Source of the DNA: Monoplex corrugatus
Lineage: Eukaryota > Mollusca > Gastropoda > Littorinimorpha > Ranellidae
NCBI GenBank assembly: GCA_030674185.1
Contig: CM060312.1
Coordinates: forward strand, 55,195,405-55,259,404
DNA: 64,000 nucleotides
Direction of reading: 5' to 3'
Shown here: piece after piece, positions 21,546-34,030 of the stretch
Layout of the letters: every line of letters begins with the position of its first letter
Position numbering within the stretch: the stretch's first letter is position 1
Made by a program: the position numbers and the translations under genes
The notes under the pieces: model-generated
The model's database searches: none
Told to the model about the DNA's origin: nothing
The model's input: only the letters and a program-made list of their open reading frames with translations

Positions 21546-21975
21546 GCGATTTTTCATTCCTGGCCAATAATTACCCATAGTTGATAGGATTATAGAATCA
21601 CGGTCGAGTCTCGTCCATTTTACGGAGGCATCATTGAGGGTGATTTTTCAATTTTCTGACCAACACTGCAGGTGTCTGTATCTCTCAGGCCTGGCTGATA
21701 CCAGGATATATCATGAAATTAAAGGTAGAGCACAGCCCTGTCGCGCAGACTTGATCCGAAAGAAGCTGAATTAGCATCGTCACTATTAACCTCATCATCA
21801 TGACGATGTGAAAAAAAGCAAAAATGTCCCCGATTCAGAGGCCAGCCGTTCCTGGCCTGGTCTTAGGGGGAATCTCAGTTTCGGTGGGTATAGAAGTGTG
21901 CTGGAAAGCCGAAATGAGCGGCGTCGGGTAATGGCACAGGAGTGATGCAGAAAAGATGGGGCAGCAACAAACAAC
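21546..21975. other. Non-coding, no recognised feature
   Basis: Single-copy-looking sequence without supported coding frames. Confidence 0.5.
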
Positions 21976-22060
21976 AGTTGCTATTACTCTACTACTACTA
22001 CTACTACTACTACTACATGTACTACTACTACTACTACATGTACTACTACTACTACTACAT

Positions 22061-22091
<31 letters not shown>

Positions 22092-22391
22092 CCAACCACC
22101 ACACCACCACCATTACTACTACTACTAAATATCCCGGTAAATGAAAGAGAAAAGAAGAGAAGAGAAGGGCAGGGAAGGGAGGGAATGGGAAGGGAAGGAA
22201 AGGAAAAGGAAAAGGAAAGGAAAGAAAAGGAAAGGAAAGGAAAAAAATGAAAGTAAAGAAAAGAAAAAAAAAAGAAAAAAGAAAAAACAACAACATTAAA
22301 ATGAAAGAAAAGAAAATATATATAAAAAAGAAAGCGGGACAAAACGAAAACAAAAAACAACCAACACACACACAATGAAAAACAAAAGCAA

Positions 22392-22457
<66 letters not shown>

Positions 22458-22459
22458 AC

Positions 22460-22515
<56 letters not shown>

Positions 22516-22530
22516 CACACACAACAGAGT
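21976..22530. repeat. Microsatellite cluster: ACT, purine-rich, CA
   Basis: (ACT)n with regular ACATGT interruptions (21986-22125), a polypurine GGAAA/GAAAA tract (22141-22280), an A/CAA-rich stretch, then about 65 CA units with two short breaks (22394-22524). Open frames over it are artefacts. Confidence 0.96.
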
Positions 22531-22624
22531 TCTAATACATTATTTATATCAATGACCACCGGTCAAGGCCAACAGCAGGAACGGAACCAGTCGTGCGGCA
22601 GGTCATCAGTCTAAAGCAGGTCTC

Positions 22625-22665
22625 GAGGGGAATAAAATTCGGGGGGGAGAGGGGGGGGGGGGAAC
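22625..22665. repeat. G-run
   Basis: Nearly uninterrupted G tracts broken by AGA. Confidence 0.85.
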
Positions 22666-22740
22666 TAGAGTTGATTCTGGTGAGTAGTCTCTGTTTATCA
22701 AAATTAACATAGCATAATCAAATACTAAAATGGATTTGCA

Positions 22741-23050
22741 CAATATTATTATCATTAGTCTTATCATTATCATCCTCATCCTAATCTTTGTTATTGTTGT
22801 TGTTGTTGTCATCATCATCAGTATTATTAACTTTATAATCGTCATCATCGTCATCGTCATCATCATCATCATATCGAGTTCCGATCGAGTTTCAGATTGG
22901 ATTTGCTCTTGAACAATTCCTTTATTATACGCTCCACCCAAATCTGCCGGGAATTATCCGGCACAGTGGCTGATTCCTTAATCCTGCGCAAAACTCTTAT
23001 ATCTTATATTATCGTCATCGTCGTGGTCGTGGTGGTGGTGGTGGTGGTCG

Positions 23051-23107
<57 letters not shown>

Positions 23108-23238
23108 ACAACAACAATAACAACAACAACAACAACAACTTACAGCAACAACAACAACAACATTATTATTATCTTCATCATCTTCATCATCATCGTCATC
23201 ATCGTTGTCGTCATCGTCGTCGTCGTTGTTGCTATTAT
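22741..23238. repeat. Trinucleotide cluster (ATC, GTT, GTG, CAA)
   Basis: Blocks of ATT/ATC, GTTGTT, ATC, a single-copy gap (22878-23005), GTG, about 18 ATC units, CAA units, then ATC/GTC again. The motif order is partly mirrored around the CAA block. Confidence 0.93.
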
Positions 23239-24215
23239 CATTCTTGTTCGTATAGCATGTAGTTGATCCTTTTGTTCTTAGTTCCTTTATGCCCCTACCA
23301 CTTTACTTTCAAATGTGTGTATTGTGTCACGCACCAACCGTTTTGCTTGATGCGTGTTCATGGCGCTATTTGGGGGGAAAAAAACATATCATAACAACCA
23401 AGCTGACGACGATAACGATGACGATGACAATTACAAAGACAAAGACGACAAAACAACATTGCCTGCACACAACATCAGCGTTGGAGACTTTAATCCTGCT
23501 GACTGCTGTTATCATGCCATGATGAGCTAGTTTCTGTACAAGATGAAGATTGATCTTTAGGATAAAGGTTAAACATTAAGGCTTGTTCGTTCGTTTGTTT
23601 GTTTGCTTATCTGGTCATTTGTTCATGTGATCGGAGTGCCATGCTGATAACACAGCAGTCTTGGGTTCCACTTTCCAGTGGCCCCAGTTTTCTTTGTCCT
23701 GCAGGCTGGCTCGCTCTGTTGATACAGCCGTTGACCTAGATCTGATGTTTCGAGTTCAAATCCAATCTCCAGTTTGAAAATTGGTTTGTTAGCTGCCCAT
23801 CTGAACGCTCTAATCATTCTAGTGGTGTCAGCATTTCTCTAGATCCTGTTCTCCATCACCACCCCCTCCTATTTCAAGAGCTTGGAGCTTGCCAGTACGT
23901 AGGGGTTTCGTGCAGACCGAGGGAATCTGTCAAATTATTCACTCTCAGATTTGCGTGGAGCGCATCTGAAATCGTTCGCGTGTGATGAATCCCTCATAAA
24001 GAAACTCCAAGTTCCTTAGGTCAAAATGCTCAGAGCAAAATGGTACACACAGTTCATCAGTCATCTCTCAGGACCAGCAGTATGAGTTCGATTCCCATCT
24101 ACTCGCGTCGTCGTTTTACCTTCTCCAAAGCTGGACATGGTCAGGGTCTCATTTGCAACAGGAATGCTTAATAAAGGCCTCACGCAAATTTTAAACAATT
24201 TGAATTTCATTATTT
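23239..24215. other. Non-coding with SINE-like pieces
   Basis: Apart from the SINE-like segment at 23690-23815, a second B-box-like GAGTTCGATTCCC occurs at 24086. No gene recognised. Confidence 0.5.
23690..23815 (+). repeat. SINE-like repeat (family S), copy 1
   Basis: Contains GCTCTGTTGATACAGCCG, GATCTGATGTTTCGAGTTCA with a B-box-like GAGTTCAAATCC, and AAATTGGTTTGTTAGCTGCCC. The same blocks in the same order occur at 52421-52535; the first part recurs at 63790-63875. tRNA-like, so probably Pol III derived. Confidence 0.55.
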
Positions 24216-24221
24216 TTATTT

Positions 24222-24242
24222 TTGATTTATTTATTTATTCAG

Positions 24243-24273
<31 letters not shown>

Positions 24274-24300
24274 CTTATTTATCTATTTATTTATTCATTT
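24222..24300. repeat. (TTTA)n microsatellite
   Basis: About 18 TTTA units with a few substitutions. Confidence 0.95.
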
Positions 24301-24493
24301 TACTCTAGCCGGATTCGAAATCGAAACTCCACGCTGGAAGGCAAGAGTTGACATTTATGCCAACCAACCAAGTTACTGTAACACACAAGTAATGGAAAAT
24401 CAGGAAGAGAAGAGTTGCGTCCCCTGCACTATGATCGCAGCGATGTGCGGTTCATTTATACATATGTTGCTTTCGCTGTGTGCGCTCTCGCAC

Positions 24494-24494
<1 letters not shown>

Positions 24495-24560
<66 letters not shown>

Positions 24561-24580
24561 GTGTGTGTGTGTGTGTGTGC
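24495..24580. repeat. (GT)n microsatellite
   Basis: About 42 GT units with one GC interruption. Confidence 0.97.
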
Positions 24581-25189
24581 TTGCTTAGTTGCTTGCTTGA
24601 TTGATTGCTTTGTACATATGCATATGATTGCATCGAACCATCATCTATCCATCCAGGTTATATACAGGTCTAAACCTGTCAATCCATGTATCCACCTACC
24701 ACGGAAACAAAGGTGAATTTATCCAATCATCTATCCATCCATATCCATGCATGCTTGCAGACATGATGCATCGCAACATAGATAAAGACATATTCGTATA
24801 GCTATCACTCACGCATCCATCAATTCCCGCACTCATACATGAAATGAAATCGTAATAACAGTTAAAAAAAAATATATATAAAAAAAAGGACTGTGTTTTT
24901 GAATGTTTGTTAGAGCTTCCTGCATGGTGAAAACATGCAAGAAAAACTGTGATGCTGTAACCCTTTCTTTAAAAAAATATAAACAAAAAAGAAAAGCAGC
25001 TACGACGGGGAAAATCGTACACACGGAATAACACATATGTCCGACGACTGAACAAGATTTACCAGAGTTTGTGGAATACATATCAGGTGTCCATATTTGT
25101 GTAATGTAAAACTCATCCATTATAACCTTTTATTCCAAGCTTGGAATGTGCATCTGTTTGAATATTATACATGTGTATTTGAGGTAGCC
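24581..25189. other. Non-coding
   Basis: ATCC/TCCA-rich patches (24640-24750), otherwise no recognisable feature. Confidence 0.5.
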
Positions 25190-25722
25190 TACATTTGAGT
25201 CTCTGTGTGCTCCCCCCGTGGGGCTCGTTCAGTACACATAGTATATCCACCTTCTGGAAATTCTGTACAAGAAATTTCCTCTTTTCTGTCACTCTCTTTG
25301 TTTCTTTCTTCCTCCTTTGCTTTCTGTCATTTCTTTCCATCATTTTCTGCATTGCTGGTCCATTCACCTGTATGTGTTTGATAAAGTCTTACATACTTTC
25401 TCTTAAGATAGATAATTGGGTATTGTATTAGGTGCATTTTTGGCCCTAGGGAAATGGGATATGCAGAAGCAGTTTTCGGTAATCTAGGCCTGTTTTTATA
25501 TATGTTTTAGTGTCCTCAGTTACGTTTAAATTTGTATTCAGATATGTTTTTTTAAAATCCTCTTTGTATTAAATTGGGCGGAGTGGTCACCATCTTGGGC
25601 TTCTCCTTAGATTAGGTGCGCGAATGTATTGATATGTGTACTTAACTTTCTGTTCATTTTTTCCTGTTGAAGTATTGTGTGTTTGAAACGGTTATAGCAC
25701 TGATATGGCTCTACGCAGTCTT
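25190..25722 (+). mobile_element. Family E retroelement, copy 3
   Basis: Plus-strand copy. Blocks: CCCCGTGGGGCTCGTTCAGT, TTCTGGAAATTCTGTACAAG, AAATTTCCTCTTTTCTGTCA, TTTTCTGCATTGCTGGTCCA, ATAAAGTCTTACATACTTTC, GGCCTGTTTTTATATATG, ATGTATTGATATGTGTACTT and ATATGGCTCTACGCAGTC. It lacks the last GGGC and AATAAC tail of copy 1. A 78-codon frame crosses its 5' half but is not conserved as a frame in copy 1. Confidence 0.75.
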
Positions 25723-25814
25723 TCTACATTGCATATGATGACACCAAAATCAGAACAAGACAGTCAAGCTATTCTAAAATCTTCCGTATTTTTATAAAGA
25801 AAAAAATGAGAGAA

Positions 25815-26036
25815 AGTCCAGATTTTGTATTTTTCAGTGTCATTGTTATCTTGAAGAATCCTCAGTTGAAATAAAACTTGACGCGAAGTGAGGATAATTC
25901 TAGACTGTCAAAAAAGTGAAAACAGATTTTAAATATTTTCAAAAGTTCATGAGAGAGTACTGTTCCCACATCTTCTTCAAAAAGTGCAGATTTCAGGCAC
26001 TTTTAGTGGTCTGTGTGATCTTGACCTTGGACCATG

Positions 26037-26094
<58 letters not shown>

Positions 26095-26200
26095 GCACAC
26101 ACATACACACACAAACACACATACGCAAGCACACTCACACACATCTCCGGTCGTTATGAAACAATCTCCCTTAAAAAAAAAAAAAAAAAAAAAAAAAAGG
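25815..26200 (+). mobile_element. Dispersed repeat (family D), copy 2
   Basis: Matches 14440-15120: CAAAAAAGTGAAAACAG, AAAGTGCAGATTTCAGGCAC, GTGATCTTGACCTTGG, then a TC/AC microsatellite (26041-26140), GGTCGTTATGAAACAATCTC and poly-A (26167-26198). Confidence 0.55.
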
Positions 26201-26287
26201 GACGAAAGAACAGAGACTACTAAATGTAGAAAGATCAGACAACTGTTGGTTACCCACTTTCGAAATCCGAATGAGTTGTTGTTCGAA

Positions 26288-26380
26288 ACCGTGAAAAAGT
26301 TCTGGTGATTCTCAGGGCGTCAGCCTTAATAAACGTTGATTGTGGTCATTGATTTGAGGTCTGTTCACTTTAGACGAAAC
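26288..26380. repeat. Inverted repeat arm A
   Basis: Runs from ACCGTGAAAAAGTTCTGGTG to GTTCACTTTAGACGAAAC. Its reverse complement, differing at only a few positions, is at 30948-31037. Both arms run into CA/GT microsatellite on the inner side. Confidence 0.85.
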
Positions 26381-26599
26381 ACACACACACACACACACCA
26401 CACACACACCGCACCACACACACTCACACACACACAAAGGATGGTGGTGGTGGTGGTGTGTGGTGTGGTGGTAATATTGGTGTAAAAAAATGCTGAGAAA
26501 GAAGGAATCGAATCGTACCAGAAACATGAGAGGAAAAACAAGCCAAGTGAGCCGAGTTCATTCGCACTTTGAAAGGTCTTGACACGAAGAGGAAAACAT

Positions 26600-26952
26600 T
26601 ATAATAATAATAATATAATAATAATAATAATAATATATTTTATTTATATAGCGCAAAATCTTGACAAAATCAAATCTAAGCGCTGAGCGTATACATGCAT
26701 ACATACCTACATACATATGAGCGTATACATGCATACATACATGCCTACATACTTACATACATAAATCTAAGCTGAGCGTATACAGCTACATACATACATA
26801 CATAAATCTAAGCGTATACATACATACATACATACATACATACGTACGCACATGCATACATAATAATTACAATATTTATATAGCGCAAATCTCGACAAAA
26901 TCAAATCCAAGCGCCGAAAAGACACACACGCACAGCACGCACGCACGCCACC

Positions 26953-27021
<69 letters not shown>

Positions 27022-29667
27022 CATGGCCACAAATGGGAGAAAAGAATAAAAGCAATAAAAGCAAGAATAAAACCAATGGAAAACCACAGAGAGCACATCA
27101 TATACAATTATATATTAAAACAAAGTGATTCCCCTCCGAGCGGAGACAGGCTGCAGAGGGGGGTTGAGTGAGGTTAGGATTTTATGCAGAGGAGAAAAGG
27201 TGAGTTTTGAGAGCGGACTTGAAGGAGGCAAAAGTAGGTTGCTGACGGACTGAGAGAGGAAGTTTGTTCCAGGAGAGTGGACCAGAAACAGAGAAGGCTC
27301 GTGGACCATAGGTATTGAGCTTAGTGCGTGGAAAGCGAAAAGTCAGAGGATCGGAGGCAGAGCGGAGGGTACGTGAGGGAACATAGATCTCAAGTAGGCT
27401 TGACAGGTAATCGGGGGCTGCGTTATTGAGGCTTTTGTAGCACATGGTGTCTAGTTTGTACTGTATGCGCTTTGATACAGGGAGCCAGTGAAGTTGTGCC
27501 AGGAGAGGAGATATGTGGTCAGCTTTTTTCTTTTTGAGTACAAGGCGTACAGCATTGTTTTGAATGCGCTGTAGGATGTGAATGGTGGAGGCAGGAAGAC
27601 CAGACAGGAGTGAATTGCAATAGTCAATGCGAGACATTATGAAGGAGAGAACGAGTTTTGCAGTTGTTTCGACAGAGAGATACTTCCTGATCAGGCTTAT
27701 ACGATGGAGATGATAGTAGCAAGATCTGGCAGTTTGAGAAACAAAGTTGTTCATGGACAGGGTAGAGTCAATGCAGACACCAAGGTTTTTAGCTGAATCA
27801 GAAATTGGGACTGATGTGTTACATAATGGGAGAGAAAGAGGAGGCAGCTGGGAAAGTTTCTGACGGGTGCCAATGAGGATAGCTTCTGTCTTGTCGTCAT
27901 TAAGCTGAAGTCTATTGTGTGTCATCCAGTTCTTAATGTCCGAGTAACACTCAGTGGTGCGAGTCAACAGGCGCTGTATATTATCAGGTGAGTCACTATC
28001 TTGAAGTTGGGTGTCATCAGCATAGAAGTGGTGTTTTATAGAGTGGGAGTTGATGATGGTGGACAGGGGGGAGGTATAAAGAGTGAAAAGAACAGGGCCA
28101 AGGACAGATCCTTGTGGAACACCACAGGTCAGGTATGCAGGTTGAGAGTAAGTGCCATTGATGAGAACAGTTTGTTTTCTGTTTGATAAATACGAAGTGA
28201 ACCAGGAGAGAGCAATGTCAGAGATGCCAAAAGTATGATGAAGTCTAGAAAGGAGAATACCATGGTCAATGGTATCGAAAGCTGCAGACAGATCAAGGAG
28301 TGTGAGGAGAGAGACTTTGCCAGTATCAGTTGCAAGGAGGAGATTGTTGAGAATGTGTAGTAGGGCAGTTTCAGTGCTATGGCACTGGCGGTAGGCTGAC
28401 TGGAAAGGATTGAGGAGATTGTTGGCAGACAGGTGAGAGTTCAGCTGGTTGAGGACGACTTTTTCAAGGAGTTTTGACAAGAAAGAGAGATTAGAGATAG
28501 GCCTGTAATTTTTCAGTTCATTTGGGTCTAAATTGTGTTTTTTGAGGAGAGGGTGAACAATAGCAGACTTGAAAGAATCTGGGACAGTTCCAGTTTGAAA
28601 AGAAGTGTTGATGATGTCAGTGATGAATGGGAGGAGAGTAGGGAGACAATCGGAGTAGAGAGAACCTGGAAGAGGATCCAGTTCGCAGGTTTTGAACGAC
28701 ATGGATCTGATTGTGTTGAAAATTTCTTCTTGTGAGACTGGGGTAAAAGTAGTGAGAGGTGTGCCAGAGAAGGAAGGGTCAGGTGGGCATGGTTGACAGG
28801 GTGTCCTGTCAAGCCTGTCACGAAGAGTTTGTATTTTGGTGGTGAAATACTTAGAGAATACAGATGGGAGTTCTTCATTTGTATGTTTTGTTGGGAGAGG
28901 TAAGTCTTTTCGTGTGCCAAGGAGATGATTCATGGTTGTAAAGAGTTCTTTTGAAGAAGAGGCATTCAGGATTTTGGTTTGGAAATAGCTTGTTTTTGCA
29001 GATGCAATGAGGGTGGATACTTTTGTTTTAGAGGCTTGGAAAAGTTGCCTGTGTACAGTGAGTTTGGATTTGCGCCAGCGGCGCTCTGCTCTGCGGCGGG
29101 CACGTTTTGCACAGGCAATCTCATGAGTGAGCCAGGGGGTAGGGGGGCGGTCAGGTAAAAGACGGGTTGTGGCTGGAGCATGAGTGTCCAGAAGATGGTG
29201 GAGAGTAGTATAGAATTCATCGGCAAGGTTTTGTGACTTTTCAGAAAGGAGACGGGAGGCATCAGATGAAAATGTGGAGAGGTCGATAGATTTGAGATTG
29301 CCTCGAGTCACTGTGCGCGTGGTACGGGAAGGAGGAGAAATGTCAAGAGAACAGAGAATTGCAGAGTGGTCAGATGGAAGGGCTGAAGTTAGACGGGTAG
29401 AAAGAACTAAGCAGTTGTTAGTAGCTGAATTGTGGTGATCACGAGAAATGATCCAGTCAAGAATGTGACCTTTTTGATGGGTTGGTTCAGAAATGTGTTG
29501 AGTCATATTGTGATTGGACAGAGAGTTGATGATATGTCTTGTGTCATAACGGTGAGTGTTGTCATAGTGGACATTGATGTCACCTAGAATGATGAGATTT
29601 CCAGGTAAGAGGCAGTAGTGGTCAAGCAGTTGGTCAAAGTCAGAGAGAAACGTGGATGTGGTGAGTT
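26600..29667 (-). mobile_element. CR1/L2-type LINE, copy 1 (5'-truncated, ORF open)
   Basis: Minus-strand LINE. In its own direction: partial endonuclease, intact RT, then a long 3' UTR. The UTR has a CA microsatellite, a first GCGCTTGGATTTGATTTTGT...GCGC end-like hairpin, a GTAT microsatellite, a second such hairpin, and an (ATT)n tail at 26600-26640. The doubled 3' end is shared with copy 2 (34871-38049), so both come from one source lineage. The 5' end stops at 29667, directly against inverted-repeat arm B. No target duplication is evident. Placing it in CR1/L2 rests on the RT motifs and the 3' end. Confidence 0.9.
27182..29667 (-). CDS. CR1/L2-type endonuclease fragment + reverse transcriptase
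   Basis: Open from the 5' break to the stop. Counting from the upstream Met in flanking DNA (847 residues; the first ~20 are not element sequence): GDIN at 48-51 and PSDH at 117-120 are the last endonuclease motifs; NYRPIS at 406-411, AFDTIDH at 482-488, GVPQGS at 535-540 and the catalytic YADD at 568-571 are RT. The C-terminus ends LKTHLFSSA. No internal stop or frameshift, unlike copy 2. The N-terminal endonuclease, and any ORF1, are absent, so it cannot retrotranspose by itself. Confidence 0.88.
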
Positions 29668-29790
29668 GACATAATATCTCTTTTTTTTTTAAACAAAAAC
29701 ACACTACACTCATACCCACACCCACTCACCTTCCCTTTCCTCCATGCACACACACGCGCGCGCGCGCACATTCACGTGTTTTTCCTCGTC
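29666..29790. repeat. Inverted repeat arm B
   Basis: Starts TTGACATAATATCTC at the LINE 5' end and ends GTGTTTTTCCTCGTC. The reverse complement is at 30477-30600, identical apart from one or two bases in a T-run or CG-run. Confidence 0.93.
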
Positions 29791-30090
29791 GTTTCTGTGG
29801 ACAGACTAGCCGGCAGACCAACCGACAGACTGACATACAGGCACACAGATCAACAGACACTACACAGTATTCTGAATCATTCTGTCCGGTCTGTTTGAAC
29901 TATTGAATCTGACCAGAAACAATAAAATAAAACTATGAAGACACGCATACAACAACAACAACAACAACAACAAAACAACAAAAAACAAAAAACTTATTTC
30001 ATCCATAATAATATAAATATTGTAAAACGTAAGTGAATAAATGAATATAAAAGAATTTTTTTTTTACATGCGGTGATTCTTTCTTTTTAC

Positions 30091-30284
30091 TTAACCCTTT
30101 CATATCCGCACTCCATCGATCAGCATCCTGCATTGTCAACCATACTAGCAAAGCAAAAAACTTAACTCTTTGACTCCCTGCCCCTATCCGCCACCTTCCT
30201 GCAGGAAGCTGGTGGATAGGGTGAGGGAGTCAAAGAGTTAAGTTTTTGCAGTTGGTCGATAGGGTGCGGGAGTCAAAGCGTTAA
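30091..30284. mobile_element. Foldback MITE with TTAA ends, copy A
   Basis: Bounded by TTAA at both ends (30091-30094, 30281-30284). Outer arms CCCTTTCATATCCGCAC and GTGCGGGAGTCAAAGCG are imperfectly inverted. Inside is a second palindrome, 30162-30241, also with TTAA ends: TTAACTCTTTGACTCCCT and its exact reverse complement, meeting at CTTCCTGCAGGAAG. TTAA duplications and CCCTTT termini fit piggyBac-related MITEs. No coding capacity. It sits in the spacer between inverted arms B and B'. Confidence 0.8.
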
Positions 30285-30476
30285 GGGGAAAAGGGCAATC
30301 GATCGCCAGCCATGCATCATGTGTTACCCTTGGGCATACAACGAAGTTAGCATGCGTAGGTTCAGGCAGTTTATTTGAGATAATGGCTTAGAACAAACAA
30401 GCAAACAAAACCCAGGATGATAGACTAGGAAAATGAGAGAATGGTGTTACGTGAAATTTTATGTTGTGTCTCTCTT

Positions 30477-30600
30477 GACGAGGAAAAACACGTGAATGTG
30501 CGCGCGCGCGCGTGTGTGTGCATGGAGGAAAGGGAAGGTGAGTGGGTGTGGGTATGAGTGTAGTGTGTTTTTGTTTAAAAAAAAAGAGATATTATGTCAA
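30477..30600. repeat. Inverted repeat arm B'
   Basis: Reverse complement of 29666-29790; the inner spacer is about 686 bp. Confidence 0.93.
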
Positions 30601-30803
30601 TTCCTTGAACTATTTTTGATGGGTTTCATAGATGTTGAATTGATTTGAACAAATCTTGTAAAATTTGTGTGATGATGCTAAAACATGTTTAATTAAAACA
30701 AAACAAAGAAAAAATACATGATGGTGAAGCCACTTTCACATTCTCCCTTTTTTCTACCAGAAGAAATTGTGAAGACTTTCCTAGAGAGATATATATTAAA
30801 TGT
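30601..30803. other. Short AT-rich non-coding gap
   Basis: Lies between arm B' and the GT run. Its counterpart on the left side, 26396-26599, is not similar. Confidence 0.5.
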
Positions 30804-30858
<55 letters not shown>

Positions 30859-30876
30859 GCGTGTGCGTATGTGTGT

Positions 30877-30919
<43 letters not shown>

Positions 30920-30945
30920 GCGTATGTGTGTGTGTGTGTGTGTGT
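30804..30945. repeat. (GT)n microsatellite
   Basis: About 140 bp of GT with GGGGCGT and CGTAT interruptions. Confidence 0.96.
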
Positions 30946-30947
30946 TT

Positions 30948-31037
30948 TTCGTCTAAAGTGAACAGACCTCAAATCAATGACCACCATCAACGTTAATTAA
31001 GGCTGACGCCCTAGACTCACCAGAACTTTTTCACGGT
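30948..31037. repeat. Inverted repeat arm A'
   Basis: Reverse complement of 26288-26380 with a few substitutions (for example GACTCACCAGAAC against GTTCTGGTGATTC). Confidence 0.85.
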
Positions 31038-31289
31038 CTTGAGGCCCTACCTAGTCTATATTTTACACTGGTATTTTATCAGCTTACCACTGGAATAATC
31101 TTGGTTACATGCAAATGATATGTGTATGTGTGTATCTTACCTTAAAAAAAGGAACATATATATGAAGTCAATAAATAATGCATTAAAGATCTGAATCACA
31201 ACACAAGTAGCTATTCTTTATAAACTCGTCTCACATGACAGCCCCCCCCCCCCACCATCCCCTCTAGTCAATGCCCAAATGCTCAGCGA

Positions 31290-31385
31290 TCTATCAACTA
31301 GGTGAAGCCAAGATGTAGACAGACAGACACACACGCACCCCTCCTTCCAGCCGATATGAAACAGTCTCTATTTTAGAAAAGAAAG
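31290..31385 (+). repeat. Dispersed repeat (family D), 3' end only
   Basis: GTGAAGCCAAGATGTAGACA, CAGACACACACGCACCCCTC, CCAGCCGATATGAAACAGTC then CTATTTTAGAAAAG. It corresponds to the 3' part of copies at 14440 and 25815. Confidence 0.5.
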
Positions 31386-32214
31386 GCGGCAGGCTGAGGG
31401 GTGAGGAGACTGAAAAACCGAGGCATCGTGAATTTCATCGGAACAGATTGCAAGAATAAACTGGCGAAACTCTGGTAGATAACAGAGCAGCGATCGCGCT
31501 AGATTTTTTCCCAGCCGGTACTAGCTACGACAATTACATGTCAAAAATGCAACCGGTACAGACAAAAAGAAATCAGTAGGCTTGTTCTATCAATTTTAAT
31601 TGCCCTTCCTATAACAGCGCAGCAGTCCCAGGCTATGGTTTTTGTCACGCAGAAAAAAGGTCAATGAAGCAACCGGTACAATGAATTTTTTTTCGGTTTT
31701 GTGTAAGGACAGGTTAAATCACAGTCGGTATTCAGTGTTTTGAATCGGTAAAATACGGACTGTAGTCGGTTACCGCGGTTGCTGACAGAGATAATAAAGA
31801 CTAAAAATTGTCTCTCCCCAAATACCGTGATCGTCCTACTTCCAGCCTTAATTTTCAAATTTGCATTCTGTGGTAAGAATAAATTTTGATCTCAGCGCTA
31901 ACAGGAAAGTGACTTTTTAAAAACAGGTCAGCACAACCTCTGTCAAAGCTTGCCCTAGTTTTTCTCAATGGCCGTATGGCGTATCAGCTCTAGGCCTACT
32001 ACAGACACTCGAGTACCGCGGAATTTCCATCGGATCAGCACTGGCAGTGGCAAAGCCACTTCCATGAATGGCACTGCAAAACTATTATGTATCGAGCGGT
32101 AAATGAGAAAGTAAACACAGGAAAGGTTCACGTTCGCCAAATCAGCGGCTTGTTCAAACAAAGGCAAGCGACCGAATGTCAACAAACCCGCCTCACTCCG
32201 CTTCCGCCACTCTT
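31386..32214. other. Non-coding, single-copy-looking
   Basis: CCGGTAC recurs at 31514, 31552 and 31671 (twice as GCAACCGGTACA), and CGGT is frequent up to 31770, possibly a decayed local repeat. Near 31955-32210 CpG is more frequent. No coding exon is clear. Confidence 0.5.
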
Positions 32215-32353
32215 GACGCATGCGCCTTACTGAAAGTGACGCAGACGAAACATTGCCCTGCACTGTGTTTAACCTTTTACCACGAGGGTGTGGGCTGTGT
32301 ACTTTTTCTGTATTTTGTGTCAAAATTGTCAGCAAAGTTTGTTTTGATTCGGT
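32215..32353 (+). promoter_or_regulatory. Candidate promoter/first exon with splice donor
   Basis: GACGCATGCGCC at 32215-32226 matches the NRF-1 palindrome core, GTGACGCAGACG follows at about 32237, and CTTCCGCCAC lies just upstream. About 130 bp downstream is TTCG/GTAAGTAC (GT at 32352), an excellent 5' splice site. The interval reads as a possible untranslated or short first exon. No downstream exon has been identified, so this is inference from motifs. Confidence 0.22.
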
Positions 32354-32459
32354 AAGTACACTTCTTTCTATCTCTGTCTGTCTGTGTTTGAGAGTGTGTC
32401 TCTGTCTGTAAGTCTGTGTTGCGATACACTTTCAGAGAAAGCTCTGCGGATGTTTTGAA

Positions 32460-34030
<1,571 letters not shown>

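Noticed and set aside
22866..22995. Similarity to 49262-49410 (shared CTNNACCCAAATCTGCC)
   Set aside because: Only about 18 bases match well; the flanks do not align, and such a match can occur by chance in 64 kb.
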